Shown here: positions 27,516 to 37,464 of the stretch, in pieces | Layout of the letters: every line of letters begins with the position of its first letter | Position numbering within the stretch: position 1 is the stretch's first letter | NCBI GenBank assembly: GCA_017962145.1 | Contig: JAGCVX010000009.1 | Span: 1-64,000 of the forward strand | DNA length: 64,000 nt | Reading direction: 5' to 3' | Source of the DNA: Clostridiales bacterium | GTDB lineage: Bacteria > Bacillota > Clostridia > Saccharofermentanales > Saccharofermentanaceae | The notes under the pieces: model-generated | Seen by the model: the letters and a program-made list of their open reading frames with translations, nothing else | What the model was told of the DNA's origin: nothing | Database searches by the model: none | Program-made: the position numbers and the translations under genes

Positions 27516-29717
27516 TTACTCCTCGCTGGTATTTGCCTTTGTGGATTTTTTCTTAGACTCTTTCTTAGCAGGCTTTTCTTCGCCTTCTGCCTTCGCCGAC
27601 TTCTTCGGCGCATTCTTCGGACAGTCGCGGTTGGCGCACTTCGGATAAGCACGGCCACGGAAACGCTTCCAGACCATATAACTTCCGCAAGTATCGCACT
27701 TCTGTCCTTCGATCGGCAGATCCCAGCTGATAAATCCGCATTCCGGATCGGTGCCCTTCTTATCGCATGTATAGAAGACACGGCCTCTGTACTTTGTAGA
27801 ACGGTGGGAAACCAGACCGCTTCCGCAAAGGGGGCATGTGCCCTTGACCTGTACTTCGATATTCTTTGTGTATTTGCACTCCGGGAACTTCGAGCAAGCA
27901 ACGAACTGACCATAACGGCCTTCCTTGATTACAAGTTCTCCACCGCATTCCGGGCATTTCTCACCGGTCTGTTTCTCCGTCATCTTGACTTTGGAAACAT
28001 CCGAAGCAGCCTTTACGATCTGTTCGTGGAATTCCGGATAGAACTCAGAAAGAACCTTGACCCAGTCCTTCTTACCAACTTCGATCTCATCGAGTTTCGA
28101 CTCCATGTCAGCAGTAAAGGAAACGTCAACGATCTCAGTAAAGTTATTCGCCAGAAGCTCGGTTACGACTTTACCCAGTTCTGTCGGGAAGATCACTTTT
28201 CCCTCTTTATCGATATAGTTTCTCTCCAGGATCGTAGAGATCGTCGGTGCATAGGTAGACGGACGACCGATTCCCTTTTCCTCGAGGGTTTTGATCAATG
28301 TGGCTTCAGTAAATCTTGCCGGCGGCATCGTGAACTTCTGCTCGGACTTCAGATCCAGAAGCTTCAGATCCTGATTCTCCTTCAGTTCCGGAAGCTTAGC
28401 CTTATCGTTCTTTTCATCATCCGATGTATCATCGGCAAGATCAGCATAAGCGGCCAGGAAGCCCTGGAACTTGATGGTCTCACCCTGTGTACGGAAGATC
28501 GACTGATTGCAGCGAACATCCAAAGAAACCGTATCGACTTCCGCGGATGCCATCTGGGAAGACAGGAAACGGTCCCAGATCAGCTTATAGAGCTTATACT
28601 GGTCAGACGAAAGCGAGCTGCGGATGGATTCCGGATCCAGCTCGAAATGCGCCGGACGGATCGCTTCGTGCGCATCCTGTGCGGAGTTCTTATTCGAATA
28701 CTTTCTCGGAGACTTCGGAAGATATGCATCGCCATATTTCTGGCTGATGAGACTTCTTGCAGCGGCCATGGCTTCATCGGAAACACGGACGGAGTCGGTA
28801 CGGATGTAGGATACCAGCGCGAACTGGCCCTGACCTGCGATCTCGACACCTTCGTAAAGCTGCTGAGCAACACTCATCGTCTTTCTGGAAGTAAAGCTGA
28901 TGCGGCGGGAAGCTTCCTGCTGCAGCGTACTCGTTGTAAACGGAGCAAACGGCTGACGGAGCTTTCTGCCTTTCTTGATCGTATCCACGACATACGGATT
29001 TCCCTTAAGAGATGCAAGGAGCGCGTCGGTTTCTTCTTTATTCTTCAGCTTGACCTTCTCGATCTTGCTTCCCTTCTTCTCGCCGTGATATCTGGCTTTG
29101 AACGGGAAAGAAACATCTGTTGGAGTAAACTCGGCATTGACGTTCCAGTATTCTTCCGGAACAAATGCATTGATCTCATTTTCACGATCCACAACGATCT
29201 TTGCAGCAACAGACTGTACACGTCCTGCAGAAAGACCTTTTCTTACCTTCGTCCAGAGGAACGGGCTGAGCTCATAACCCACAAGACGGTCCAGAACACG
29301 GCGTGCCTGCTGGGCATTTACAAGATCGATGTCGATCTTTCTAGGAGAAAGGATCGCATTCTTTACTGCTTTTTCAGTGATTTCGTTAAACGAGATACGG
29401 CAGTCATCATTCAAATCGATATTCAAAACTTTGGCAATATGCCATGCAATCGCCTCTCCCTCGCGGTCAGGGTCGGTTGCGATATATATGCGGTCGGAAT
29501 CCGAAGCCAGCTCTTTGAGTTCGCGGATTACCTTTTCTTTGCCTCTCATATTGATATATGTAGGCTTGAAGTCATGCTTTACATCGACACCCATCGTAGA
29601 GGAAGGAAGATCGCGGATATGACCTACCGAAGCGGTAATCTTGAAATCCTTTCCCAGATATCGGCCTATGGTTTTCGCCTTCGCAGGTGACTCCACTATC
29701 ACTAAGTTTTTGCTCAT
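27516..29717 (-). CDS. topA: DNA topoisomerase I
   Basis: A 733-residue type IA topoisomerase that relaxes negative supercoils. The Toprim motif V-E-S-P-A-K-A-K-T-I is near residue 7. The active-site tyrosine lies in S-Y-I-R-T-D-S, near residue 306. Three Cys4 zinc modules cover the C-terminus (first Cys pairs C-P-E-C, C-P-L-C, C-D-T-C), followed by a Lys/Glu-rich tail. The start ATG 29717 is preceded by GGGAGA; a longer frame upstream lacks a site and conserved residues. Confidence 0.97.
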   Translation of the reverse strand: MSKNLVIVESPAKAKTIGRYLGKDFKITASVGHIRDLPSSTMGVDVKHDFKPTYINMRGKEKVIRELKELASDSDRIYIATDPDREGEAIAWHIAKVLNIDLNDDCRISFNEITEKAVKNAILSPRKIDIDLVNAQQARRVLDRLVGYELSPFLWTKVRKGLSAGRVQSVAAKIVVDRENEINAFVPEEYWNVNAEFTPTDVSFPFKARYHGEKKGSKIEKVKLKNKEETDALLASLKGNPYVVDTIKKGRKLRQPFAPFTTSTLQQEASRRISFTSRKTMSVAQQLYEGVEIAGQGQFALVSYIRTDSVRVSDEAMAAARSLISQKYGDAYLPKSPRKYSNKNSAQDAHEAIRPAHFELDPESIRSSLSSDQYKLYKLIWDRFLSSQMASAEVDTVSLDVRCNQSIFRTQGETIKFQGFLAAYADLADDTSDDEKNDKAKLPELKENQDLKLLDLKSEQKFTMPPARFTEATLIKTLEEKGIGRPSTYAPTISTILERNYIDKEGKVIFPTELGKVVTELLANNFTEIVDVSFTADMESKLDEIEVGKKDWVKVLSEFYPEFHEQIVKAASDVSKVKMTEKQTGEKCPECGGELVIKEGRYGQFVACSKFPECKYTKNIEVQVKGTCPLCGSGLVSHRSTKYRGRVFYTCDKKGTDPECGFISWDLPIEGQKCDTCGSYMVWKRFRGRAYPKCANRDCPKNAPKKSAKAEGEEKPAKKESKKKSTKANTSEE

Positions 29718-29770
29718 GCTGTGCTTCTCCCGTAAAAATGTTTCGTTTAACATTATCTATATATAATTCA

Positions 29771-30943
29771 TTAAAAGCGAATTGTCAAAATATATTTTTG
29801 CCTTTCTTTCGTGATTTTTCCTTCAAGTTCCATCTTTCCGAGTTCCGAAACGATAGAAAGATAAGGGATTCCACTCGCTTTTACAATTTCATCTAAAGAG
29901 AGCTCGCAGGAAGTCAGAAGATCGCATATCACATAGCGGATCTCCGAAGATTGAAGCGATTCCGGGTCTTCTTTTATCTTCTTTTCAAGTTTCTGCCGTT
30001 CATAGGACTCCTTGATCTCGTCGATCTCCCTGAAAAAGACTACATTTGCAAGATAAGCCAGAATATCTTCCGGCTCGGTCGCCACCGTCGCGCCATCCTT
30101 CATGAGCGAAAGATTTCCTTTAGCGGTATCTGAATAGATGATGCTCGGTATCGTAAAGACTTCTTTTCCCTGTGCTGCAGCAAAGCTCGCTGTATGAAGC
30201 GTTCCGCTGTTCTGCCCTGCTTCCACGATCAGGACACAGTCCGCGACCGCAGAAAGAATCCGATTTCTCGCCGGGAAATACTGTCTTATAGGCTGCTGAC
30301 CGGGAGCCAGTTCTGAAATGACCAGGCCGGTACGTGCTGCTTCCCTGCAAAGCTCCAAGTGTTCTTGTGGATAGCAGATATCAAGACCGCAAGGAAGAAC
30401 CGCAATCGTTTTTCCGCCGCTTTCCAAACAGGCCATGTGGGCGATTCCGTCGATCCCACGTGCCAGGCCGCTTACGATCACGATATCGTGACGGGCAAGA
30501 TTTCCTGAAAAATCTCTTGTTACGCGGCGGCCATAAGAAGAAGGCCGTCTTGTCCCTACGATAGATACACGAGAGTGATTCTTATCCAGAAGCGACATAT
30601 CGCCTTTGTAATACAGGACAACAGGCATATTCGGAAACACCTTCAGGCACTCGGGATAAACGTCATCCAGGATATCGCACGAGTGAATGCCTTTATTTTC
30701 CGTATACTCGACATATTCTGAAAATCGTCGGTACGGGTCAGTGCGCGTAAACTTTTTCCAGAGATCAAACTGATCCGAAGTCAGATCATGCTCATTCAGG
30801 AAATCTTTCTGGTACAAATATAGCTCGGAAAGGCGGCTAAGTCTTTCTTTCTGAATCATTTTCTTGATCCACGGGCCGTTTATGACCTTGTTGATCAGAA
30901 GCAATGAATAAAAGAGATCTCCTTTAAGGTTATCATCACTCAT
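29771..30943 (-). CDS. dprA: DNA-processing protein DprA
   Basis: A 390-residue DprA, which binds incoming single-stranded DNA and loads RecA during natural transformation. The Rossmann core shows V-G-T-R-R-P-S and S-G-L-A-R-G-I-D, with C-G-L-D further on. A SAM-like N-terminal region and a C-terminal winged-helix segment (about 330-390) are also seen. It overlaps the ComM-like gene by four bases (ATGA) and lies 53 bases before topA. No late competence genes are in the window, so competence itself cannot be claimed. Confidence 0.92.
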   Translation of the reverse strand: MSDDNLKGDLFYSLLLINKVINGPWIKKMIQKERLSRLSELYLYQKDFLNEHDLTSDQFDLWKKFTRTDPYRRFSEYVEYTENKGIHSCDILDDVYPECLKVFPNMPVVLYYKGDMSLLDKNHSRVSIVGTRRPSSYGRRVTRDFSGNLARHDIVIVSGLARGIDGIAHMACLESGGKTIAVLPCGLDICYPQEHLELCREAARTGLVISELAPGQQPIRQYFPARNRILSAVADCVLIVEAGQNSGTLHTASFAAAQGKEVFTIPSIIYSDTAKGNLSLMKDGATVATEPEDILAYLANVVFFREIDEIKESYERQKLEKKIKEDPESLQSSEIRYVICDLLTSCELSLDEIVKASGIPYLSIVSELGKMELEGKITKERQKYILTIRF

Positions 30944-32511
30944 ACCTTGATCGCCTCACCCTTTTCACTCCAGGAAGGAAGCCGGAATGAGATCGCTTCG
31001 ATAATATGACCGGTTTTCACGTCCCTTTGTCCGTCCAGATCCGCGATCGTACGGGAAAGTCTGACCATCCTCTGCATCCCACGTACAGAAAGCTTTAACT
31101 GCTGGGCGGCCATGGCCGCATATTCCAGCTCCGCATGTCCGATTCGGAAGACTTCACCCAGCTGACTATGACGGCACTGCCCGTTTCTGCATCGTGGAAT
31201 CCCTGCTTCATCACACCTTTGATACTGCATCTGCCAGATCTGTGCGATCTTTTCTCTCCAGATTCTGCTTTGTGGCGGATAGTCACACTCCATCGTCTCA
31301 AGCATAGAATCTTTCGAGATCCGCGCAAGATAGCAGTAGATATCCATCCGATCCAAAAGCGCTCCGCTGATCTTTCCCTGATAACTCCTTATCATCTGTC
31401 TTGTACATGTACATGCCGTCGGTTCTTCGATCATCTTTCCACATCGGCAGGGATTCATGGCGGCAACCAGCATAAAACTTGCAGGGAAACAGTTCGTACT
31501 GTTGTTTCTGGAGATCTTGATCTCCCCGCTTTCCAGAGGGACGCGCAAAAGATCCAGAACCTGCGGAGAAAACTCCGGAAGCTCGTCGAGAAACAAGATC
31601 CCGTGAAGCGCCCGAGAGATCTCTCCCGGGACAGCATTTCTTCCGCCACCGACCATCGCAGAAGGCGTGCATGTGTGATGCACATATCGAAACGGACGCT
31701 GAAGTGAGGCAATATTCTCTTCTGACAAAACAGAAAGAGCACTTTCGACACGCAAAAGCTCAATCTTTTCGGGAAGTGTAAGCGGCGGGAGAATCCCCTG
31801 AAGGATCTGTGCCGAAAGAGATTTGCCGGTACCGGGAGAACCGCACAATAGCATATTGTGAAAGCCTGCAGCCGCTAAGATCAAAGCTCTTTCTGCTTCC
31901 GGTTGCCCTCGAAGCGTCGAGATATCGACATAAGGGGCGGAAGGCTTTTCACTGATCTTACAGGCGGCAATCGGCCGTGCATCCACTTCTCTTCCTTCCA
32001 CAGCCAGGATCGCTTCCTGAAGTGTCTGAACAGGAAATACAACACGACCCAGAAGAGATGCTTCTGAAAGATCCTGATAAGGTACGACACAAAGATCCGG
32101 TTCCGTTTCATCCAGACACAAAAGGCGGGAAACACTTCCGGGCACAGGACGTACTTCACCGGTAAGTGATAACTCTCCATAGATCACGACATTCTCGCTT
32201 ACCGCTTCAACCTGTCCGCTGGCAAGAAGAATCGCCATCGCGATCGCCAGATCAAAAGAAGATCCCGACTTATGTAGATATGCAGGAGAAATATTGACCA
32301 AGAGTCGCTGATTCGGAAAGGTATACCCGCAGGAGCGGATGCTGGCCCGCACACGTTCTTTGGCTTCTCGGATCGAGGAATCACCGAGCCCTACGACTTC
32401 AAAACTCGGAAGTCCCGGGAAGATCGACGCCTCAACTTCTGCCTGCTGCCCTTCGAGTCCGGAAAGATAGAGAGTTCTGACTTTTGCATTCTTCGTTTTT
32501 TGCTGTTCCAT
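30940..32511 (-). CDS. YifB/ComM-family AAA+ ATPase
   Basis: A 523-residue Mg-chelatase-like AAA+ protein of the ComM/YifB family. ComM drives branch migration of integrating DNA in transformation. A Lon-substrate-like N-terminal domain (about 1-190) precedes the ATPase with Walker A G-S-P-G-T-G-K-S near 228-235 and Walker B L-F-L-D-E-L near 313. A Cys-rich insert in the later ATPase region (A-M-N-P-C-R-C-G) is usual for the family. It begins a run that continues with dprA, topA and trmFO. Confidence 0.92.
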   Translation of the reverse strand: MEQQKTKNAKVRTLYLSGLEGQQAEVEASIFPGLPSFEVVGLGDSSIREAKERVRASIRSCGYTFPNQRLLVNISPAYLHKSGSSFDLAIAMAILLASGQVEAVSENVVIYGELSLTGEVRPVPGSVSRLLCLDETEPDLCVVPYQDLSEASLLGRVVFPVQTLQEAILAVEGREVDARPIAACKISEKPSAPYVDISTLRGQPEAERALILAAAGFHNMLLCGSPGTGKSLSAQILQGILPPLTLPEKIELLRVESALSVLSEENIASLQRPFRYVHHTCTPSAMVGGGRNAVPGEISRALHGILFLDELPEFSPQVLDLLRVPLESGEIKISRNNSTNCFPASFMLVAAMNPCRCGKMIEEPTACTCTRQMIRSYQGKISGALLDRMDIYCYLARISKDSMLETMECDYPPQSRIWREKIAQIWQMQYQRCDEAGIPRCRNGQCRHSQLGEVFRIGHAELEYAAMAAQQLKLSVRGMQRMVRLSRTIADLDGQRDVKTGHIIEAISFRLPSWSEKGEAIKV

Positions 32512-32604
32512 GCTGCTTCGCCCCTGGTTTTTTCGACATTGTATCGATTCAGAAAGAAAACATCTTCAGAATTTTCCGACAAAAGACGACAAAACGATGA
32601 AATG

Positions 32605-32613
32605 TGCTATAAT
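32605..32613 (+). promoter_or_regulatory. Extended -10 promoter of ychF
   Basis: TGC followed by TATAAT forms an extended -10 element; no good -35 is seen. The predicted leader is about 54 bases. Confidence 0.55.
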
Positions 32614-32673
32614 AGTGCTTCGTTGAGAATAATAATCTTTATAGATGTATCGATATAGAAACGAGGTCTTTAT

Positions 32674-33765
32674 ATGAAACTGGGTATCGTTGGTCTGCCG
32701 AACGTCGGCAAAAGTACACTTTTTAATGCTATTACCAAGGCAGGCGCGGAGTCCGCTAACTATCCGTTCTGCACGATCGAGCCGAACGTTGGTGTTGTTT
32801 CCGTTCCGGACAGCCGCCTCGACGAACTGGCAAAGATGTATAACCCGGAAAAGTACACTCCGGCCGTAATCGAATTTGTTGATATCGCAGGTCTTGTACG
32901 CGGCGCGAGCAAGGGTGAAGGTCTGGGAAACAAATTCCTCGCAAACATCCGTGAAGTTGACGCGATCGTTCACGTTGTACGCTGCTTCGATGATTCCAAC
33001 GTCGTACATGTTGATGGTGGTGCAAATCCGAAGCGTGACGTAGAAACCATCGAACTTGAGCTGATCCTTTCCGATATGGAGTATATGGACCGTCGTCTGG
33101 ACAAAGTCAGAAAGATGATGAAAGGCGGCGATAAGAAGTTCCAGGCTGAACTGGATCTGTATGAGAGAATCGCCAAGACTCTCGAAGAAGAAAAGCCGGC
33201 ACGTTCCCTCACCTTCGACGAAGAGGAAATGGAATTCGTTAAAGATCTGGCTCTTCTCTCCCTGAAGCCGGTTCTGTATGTAGCGAACATTGCAGAAAGC
33301 GATATCTCCAATCCGGATATCGAATATGTAAAGACAGTTCAGGAGATCGCAGCACGTTCCGGCGAGGAATGCGTAGTCATCTCTGCAAAGATCGAAGAAG
33401 AAATCGCGATGCTGGATCCGGAAGAAAAGGCTATGTTCCTCGAAGAACTTGGTCTTTCCCAGTCCGGTCTTGATAAGATGATCCAGGCCAGCTACAAGCT
33501 CTTAGGTCTCATCTCCTACTTGACCGCAGGTCCGCAGGAAGTTCGTGCTTGGACTATTAAGAACGGTACAAAGGCACCGCAGGCCGCTGGTAAGATCCAC
33601 TCAGATTTCGAGCGTGGATTCATCCGTGCCGAAGTTGTTGCCTTCGATGACCTGATGGCATGCGGAACTTATACTGCTGCTAAGGAAAAGGGTCTGGTAA
33701 GATCCGAAGGTAAGGAATACGTCATGAAGGATGGAGACGTTGTTCTCTTCCGTTTCAACGTTTAA
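32674..33765 (+). CDS. ychF: Redox-regulated ATPase YchF
   Basis: A 363-residue Obg-family P-loop protein that favours ATP over GTP. Walker A is G-L-P-N-V-G-K-S (about 6-13). A coiled-coil insert covers about 130-170 and a TGS domain lies at the C-terminus (about 280-363). It is monocistronic and divergent from the ComM-like gene. Codon use looks like that of a well-expressed gene, with frequent GTT, GGT and CGT. The known roles are ribosome-associated and stress-related. Confidence 0.97.
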   Translation: MKLGIVGLPNVGKSTLFNAITKAGAESANYPFCTIEPNVGVVSVPDSRLDELAKMYNPEKYTPAVIEFVDIAGLVRGASKGEGLGNKFLANIREVDAIVHVVRCFDDSNVVHVDGGANPKRDVETIELELILSDMEYMDRRLDKVRKMMKGGDKKFQAELDLYERIAKTLEEEKPARSLTFDEEEMEFVKDLALLSLKPVLYVANIAESDISNPDIEYVKTVQEIAARSGEECVVISAKIEEEIAMLDPEEKAMFLEELGLSQSGLDKMIQASYKLLGLISYLTAGPQEVRAWTIKNGTKAPQAAGKIHSDFERGFIRAEVVAFDDLMACGTYTAAKEKGLVRSEGKEYVMKDGDVVLFRFNV

Positions 33766-33794
33766 TCAGTTTTACTACAAATAGTAGCATAAAG

Positions 33795-34505
33795 CTATTG
33801 CTCTTTAAACGTCCATCCATGCTCGCCGTGATAGATCATTAGCTTCGTCATTCCGCCATCAATACAGATGTTTTCACCGGTTATAAATCCTGCTTTCTCT
33901 GAGCACAGGAACAGCGCCATTTCGGCAATATCTGCCGGTTTTCCGACTCGTCCAGCGAGCTGCTGCGCCGCATCAGGACCGGTGATATCTGAACCCGTCG
34001 TATCGATCCATCCTGGTGATATACTGTTCACCCGTACCTTTCCTGCAAGGCTGACCGCTAACGCATGAGTAAGTGCCGAGATTCCGCCCTTAGCCGCGGT
34101 ATAACTCTCTGTCTGCGGCTGACTCATGCGGTCGCGCGACGAAGCGATATTGATGATCGATGCACCATCAGAAAAGTACGGCATGAAAAGTTTGGTCAGA
34201 TAAAAAGGCGCCGTTACACCGACAGAAAGCGCATACTGGAATTCCTCGAAAGTGCATTCATCGATGCCCTTCATCAAAGGAAGTGCGTTATTGATGAGAT
34301 AATCCACATGACCGGATCTTTCGATCACATCTTTGGCAAACTTCTCGAGCGTATCTTTGTCACTGACATCGCCTACGAACCAGTCACCCTGCCGCTTGTC
34401 GATGATATATACTTTTGCGCCTTCTGCGGAAAATGCATCGGCGATGGCTTTTCCGATTCCTTGTGCGCCGCCGGTTACAACAACTACTTTATTTTCAAAT
34501 TCCAT
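33795..34505 (-). CDS. Short-chain dehydrogenase/reductase
   Basis: A 236-residue NAD(P)-dependent oxidoreductase with classic SDR motifs: T-G-G-A-Q-G-I-G near residues 11-18, and catalytic S with Y-T-A-A-K near 141-145. ATG 34505 has GGGAGA upstream; a longer frame has no better site. It is the last gene of the long minus run that starts near 45.5 kb. The substrate is unknown. Confidence 0.88.
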   Translation of the reverse strand: MEFENKVVVVTGGAQGIGKAIADAFSAEGAKVYIIDKRQGDWFVGDVSDKDTLEKFAKDVIERSGHVDYLINNALPLMKGIDECTFEEFQYALSVGVTAPFYLTKLFMPYFSDGASIINIASSRDRMSQPQTESYTAAKGGISALTHALAVSLAGKVRVNSISPGWIDTTGSDITGPDAAQQLAGRVGKPADIAEMALFLCSEKAGFITGENICIDGGMTKLMIYHGEHGWTFKEQ

Positions 34506-34528
34506 AGATTTCTCCCTTAAAATCGACA

Positions 34529-36430
34529 TCAGTAGACGTCGTTCTGGATCATATTCTTCTCTTCCCATTCAGGGTTTTCCGGCTTGATGGCTTCCTGCAT
34601 ATCGAGGACCTGACGGAACTGTGTCTCATAAAGATCACGATAGATGCCGTTCTTTTCCAAAAGCTCCTGATGCGTACCGAATTCGGCTACATGACCATCT
34701 GCGATAACCACGATCTTGTCGGCCTTCATGATCGTTGAAAGTCGATGTGCGATCACGATGGAAGTTCGGTTCTGCATAAGAACTTCGAGTGCTTCGGATA
34801 TAGCATTTTCCGAGATCGAATCAAGCGCACTGGTTGCCTCGTCGAGGATCAGGATCTTCGGGTCTTTCAGGATCACTCGCGCGATACTCAGGCGCTGCTT
34901 CTCACCACCGGAAAGCTTGAGACCGCGGTTACCGACCATCGTGTCATATCCTTCCGGCTGGTTCTTGATAAACTCATGAATACTCGCGATCTGACAGGCT
35001 TTCTCGATCTCCTCATCCGTTGCATTTTCATTGGCATAAAGAAGATTCTCTTTGATCGTACCGTTGAAAAGATACGTGTCCTGTGTAACGACACCGATCT
35101 GCTGGCGAAGGTAAGTCAGATCGAAGTTTCGGACATCTTCACCTGCGATCGTTACGCTTCCCTCCTGGACATCGTAAAGACGCGGGATAAAGTTCACGAC
35201 CGTAGATTTACCCGAACCGGAAGGACCGACTACGGCATACATCTTGCCGCCCGGAACAGTAAATGAAACATCCTGCAGAAGTTCCTTTTCCGGAGTATAC
35301 GAGAACTTCACGTGATCGTAGACGATATCCTTGTTCGTCACATCCGGCTTCACGCCATTTTCAGGAGAAGTCAGTGGATTCTCGCGGTCGAAATAATCGA
35401 AGATACGTGTGAAAAGTGCCAGTGAACGAGTGAAATCAACACCCAGATTCATGAGGGACTCGACCGGACGATAGAGACGGTTGATCAGTGCGACCGTAGC
35501 GGTTACAACACCGACAGAAAGTGTCGGATCGTACTTTTTGATGATACAGATACCACCGGCAAAGTAGATCAGGAGCGGTCCGACCTGGGTAAACATACCC
35601 ATCATGACGCGGAACCACTTACCACTTCTCTGCTCTTTCAAAGAAAGTCGTGTCACCTGTTCGTTGACTTCGACGAAGTTCTCGTACTCCTTATCCTCAC
35701 GGGTAAAGAGCTTTACGAGCATGGAGCCCGAAACGGAAAGTGTCTCGTTGATGACCTGATTCAGTTCATCGTTTTTCTCCTGGGTCTTCGTCAGAAGCTT
35801 GTAGCGGTTCTGGCCGACATTTCGCGTAGGAAGGATCAGAAGCGGGATGATGAGGATGCCGACAAATGCAAGCGGAACACTCATCGTAAAGAGCGCGACG
35901 AGCGTCGTGATGACGGTCGCAAAGTTATTGATACAGCTGGAAAGCGTGTTTGAGATAACGGAGCTGACACCCGAGATATCCGTATTCATGCGGGTAATGA
36001 TGTCGCCCTGCTTTTCGGTCGTAAAGAAGCTGTGCGGCATCCACTGAAGATGACGGTACATCTCATTTTTCATGTCGAAAATGATGCGCTGGGAGATCCA
36101 TGCGTTGATATAGCTTTCCACTACGCTGATGACCTGAGATACGGTAAGTGCGGCAAACGCAGCAATCAGAAGCTTGATCAGAAGACTTAAATCTTCACCG
36201 AGAAGGGCTTTATCTACGATCTTTCCCGTAATGATCGACGGCAGAAGTCCGACGACCGATGACAGGAGGATGGACAGGAACACCAGCGCGAACTGGAGCT
36301 TATAGGGCTTCATATAGGAAGCGATTCGAAGCAGAAGCTTCTTATCGACTTTCGGCTTATTCTTCTTTTCTTCTTCGGTCAGAAAACCGCGAGGACCCAT
36401 TCTCATGGGACCCGGACCACCCATTCCCAT
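34529..36430 (-). CDS. ABC exporter (fused membrane and ATPase domains)
   Basis: A 633-residue half-exporter of the MsbA/MdlB/LmrA type. A Gly/Met/Pro-rich N-terminal segment precedes six membrane helices (about 45-350). The ATPase has Walker A G-P-S-G-S-G-K-S-T, signature L-S-G-G-E-K-Q-R and Walker B I-L-I-L-D-E-A-T. It has no obvious partner half-transporter, so a homodimer is likely. The substrate (lipid, drug or peptide) cannot be told. Confidence 0.93.
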   Translation of the reverse strand: MGMGGPGPMRMGPRGFLTEEEKKNKPKVDKKLLLRIASYMKPYKLQFALVFLSILLSSVVGLLPSIITGKIVDKALLGEDLSLLIKLLIAAFAALTVSQVISVVESYINAWISQRIIFDMKNEMYRHLQWMPHSFFTTEKQGDIITRMNTDISGVSSVISNTLSSCINNFATVITTLVALFTMSVPLAFVGILIIPLLILPTRNVGQNRYKLLTKTQEKNDELNQVINETLSVSGSMLVKLFTREDKEYENFVEVNEQVTRLSLKEQRSGKWFRVMMGMFTQVGPLLIYFAGGICIIKKYDPTLSVGVVTATVALINRLYRPVESLMNLGVDFTRSLALFTRIFDYFDRENPLTSPENGVKPDVTNKDIVYDHVKFSYTPEKELLQDVSFTVPGGKMYAVVGPSGSGKSTVVNFIPRLYDVQEGSVTIAGEDVRNFDLTYLRQQIGVVTQDTYLFNGTIKENLLYANENATDEEIEKACQIASIHEFIKNQPEGYDTMVGNRGLKLSGGEKQRLSIARVILKDPKILILDEATSALDSISENAISEALEVLMQNRTSIVIAHRLSTIMKADKIVVIADGHVAEFGTHQELLEKNGIYRDLYETQFRQVLDMQEAIKPENPEWEEKNMIQNDVY

Positions 36431-36448
36431 ACTGTCACCCCTTACATA

Positions 36449-36838
36449 TTACTCTTCCTGCACACTCTCTTCTTTCTCTTCTTTTTTGTTATTCCAGTCG
36501 TCATCCCAGTCGTCTTTGTCTTTTTTATCATCTTTCTCTTTTACTTTAGCAGACTTGGCTACCTCCATGAAAGTCTTGCTGCACAAAATGACCATCAGCG
36601 CGGTGGTCATCGCAAAGATACCGGCTACAAGGCCGTCAGAAAGGATAAAGAAAAGCATCGGGAGATCTTTTTTGAAGATCGCAAACATAAGTATCATGAG
36701 GCACGCGGAGAAGAATACGACTCCGGATGCGCCGACAAATCGTGAAAAGAACTGCTTCTTGAAAACAGTGAAACAAAGCACCGTCGCGATGACCGATACG
36801 AGCACGAAGATTCCGGAAAGGATGATCTGCGGCGTCAT
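36449..36838 (-). CDS. Small membrane protein with charged tail
   Basis: A 129-residue protein with three or four hydrophobic segments (about 5-27, 33-55, 60-90) and a hydrophilic tail from about 98, made almost wholly of Lys, Asp, Glu, Asn and Trp. Its ATG overlaps the coaE stop (ATGA) and it lies 18 bases upstream of the ABC exporter gene, so it may assist that transporter. I do not recognise the family. Confidence 0.7.
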   Translation of the reverse strand: MTPQIILSGIFVLVSVIATVLCFTVFKKQFFSRFVGASGVVFFSACLMILMFAIFKKDLPMLFFILSDGLVAGIFAMTTALMVILCSKTFMEVAKSAKVKEKDDKKDKDDWDDDWNNKKEEKEESVQEE

Positions 36839-37443
36839 AAGCGGATACCCCGTTCATTCAGTTCTTCTTTTACATAAAGGTCGATCTGTTCATACAGTTC
36901 TTCGATCGTACCATCGTTCACCAGCACGCAGTCAGCCAGTTCTTCGTATTCCTGACGCGTCATCTGCATCGCCATACGCTTTTTCGCATCATCTCGGTCC
37001 ATGCCGCGAAGAACGAGTCGCTCGAGACGGATATCGTCGGCACTGCTGACAACGAGGATCTGGTTGCAGACATCGACAAAGCCGTGCTTAACCGGGATCG
37101 GTACATCCAAAACGATGAGTTTTACTTTCTTTTCCGCGGCTTTGGCGATCTCTTCCGCCATCGTGGAAAGCACATACTTGTGGATGATCGCAGACAGTTT
37201 GTCGAGCTTATTCTTCTCGGAAAATACCAGAGAAGCTACATATTTTCTGTTCAGTGCACCATTGGCCGTGATCGCGCGTGGTCCGAGAAGCTCTGCGATT
37301 TCCGGGAGGGCGATACCGCCTACATCCGTGACTTTCCGCGAGATCTCATCTGCGTCGAGAACTTCGATGCCCTTATCCCGGAAATATCCCGAAACAGTGC
37401 TTTTTCCGCATCCGATTCCACCAGTGACACCTAATACAAACAT
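36835..37443 (-). CDS. coaE: Dephospho-CoA kinase
   Basis: A 202-residue P-loop kinase for the last step of coenzyme A synthesis. The ATP site is G-V-T-G-G-I-G-C-G-K-S-T near residues 5-16; D-A-D-E and later R-L motifs fit the family. GAGGATTAAAGAGA precedes the ATG. It lies just after polA, a common arrangement in Firmicutes. Confidence 0.95.
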   Translation of the reverse strand: MFVLGVTGGIGCGKSTVSGYFRDKGIEVLDADEISRKVTDVGGIALPEIAELLGPRAITANGALNRKYVASLVFSEKNKLDKLSAIIHKYVLSTMAEEIAKAAEKKVKLIVLDVPIPVKHGFVDVCNQILVVSSADDIRLERLVLRGMDRDDAKKRMAMQMTRQEYEELADCVLVNDGTIEELYEQIDLYVKEELNERGIRL

Positions 37444-37464
37444 TCTCTTTAATCCTCACATTCT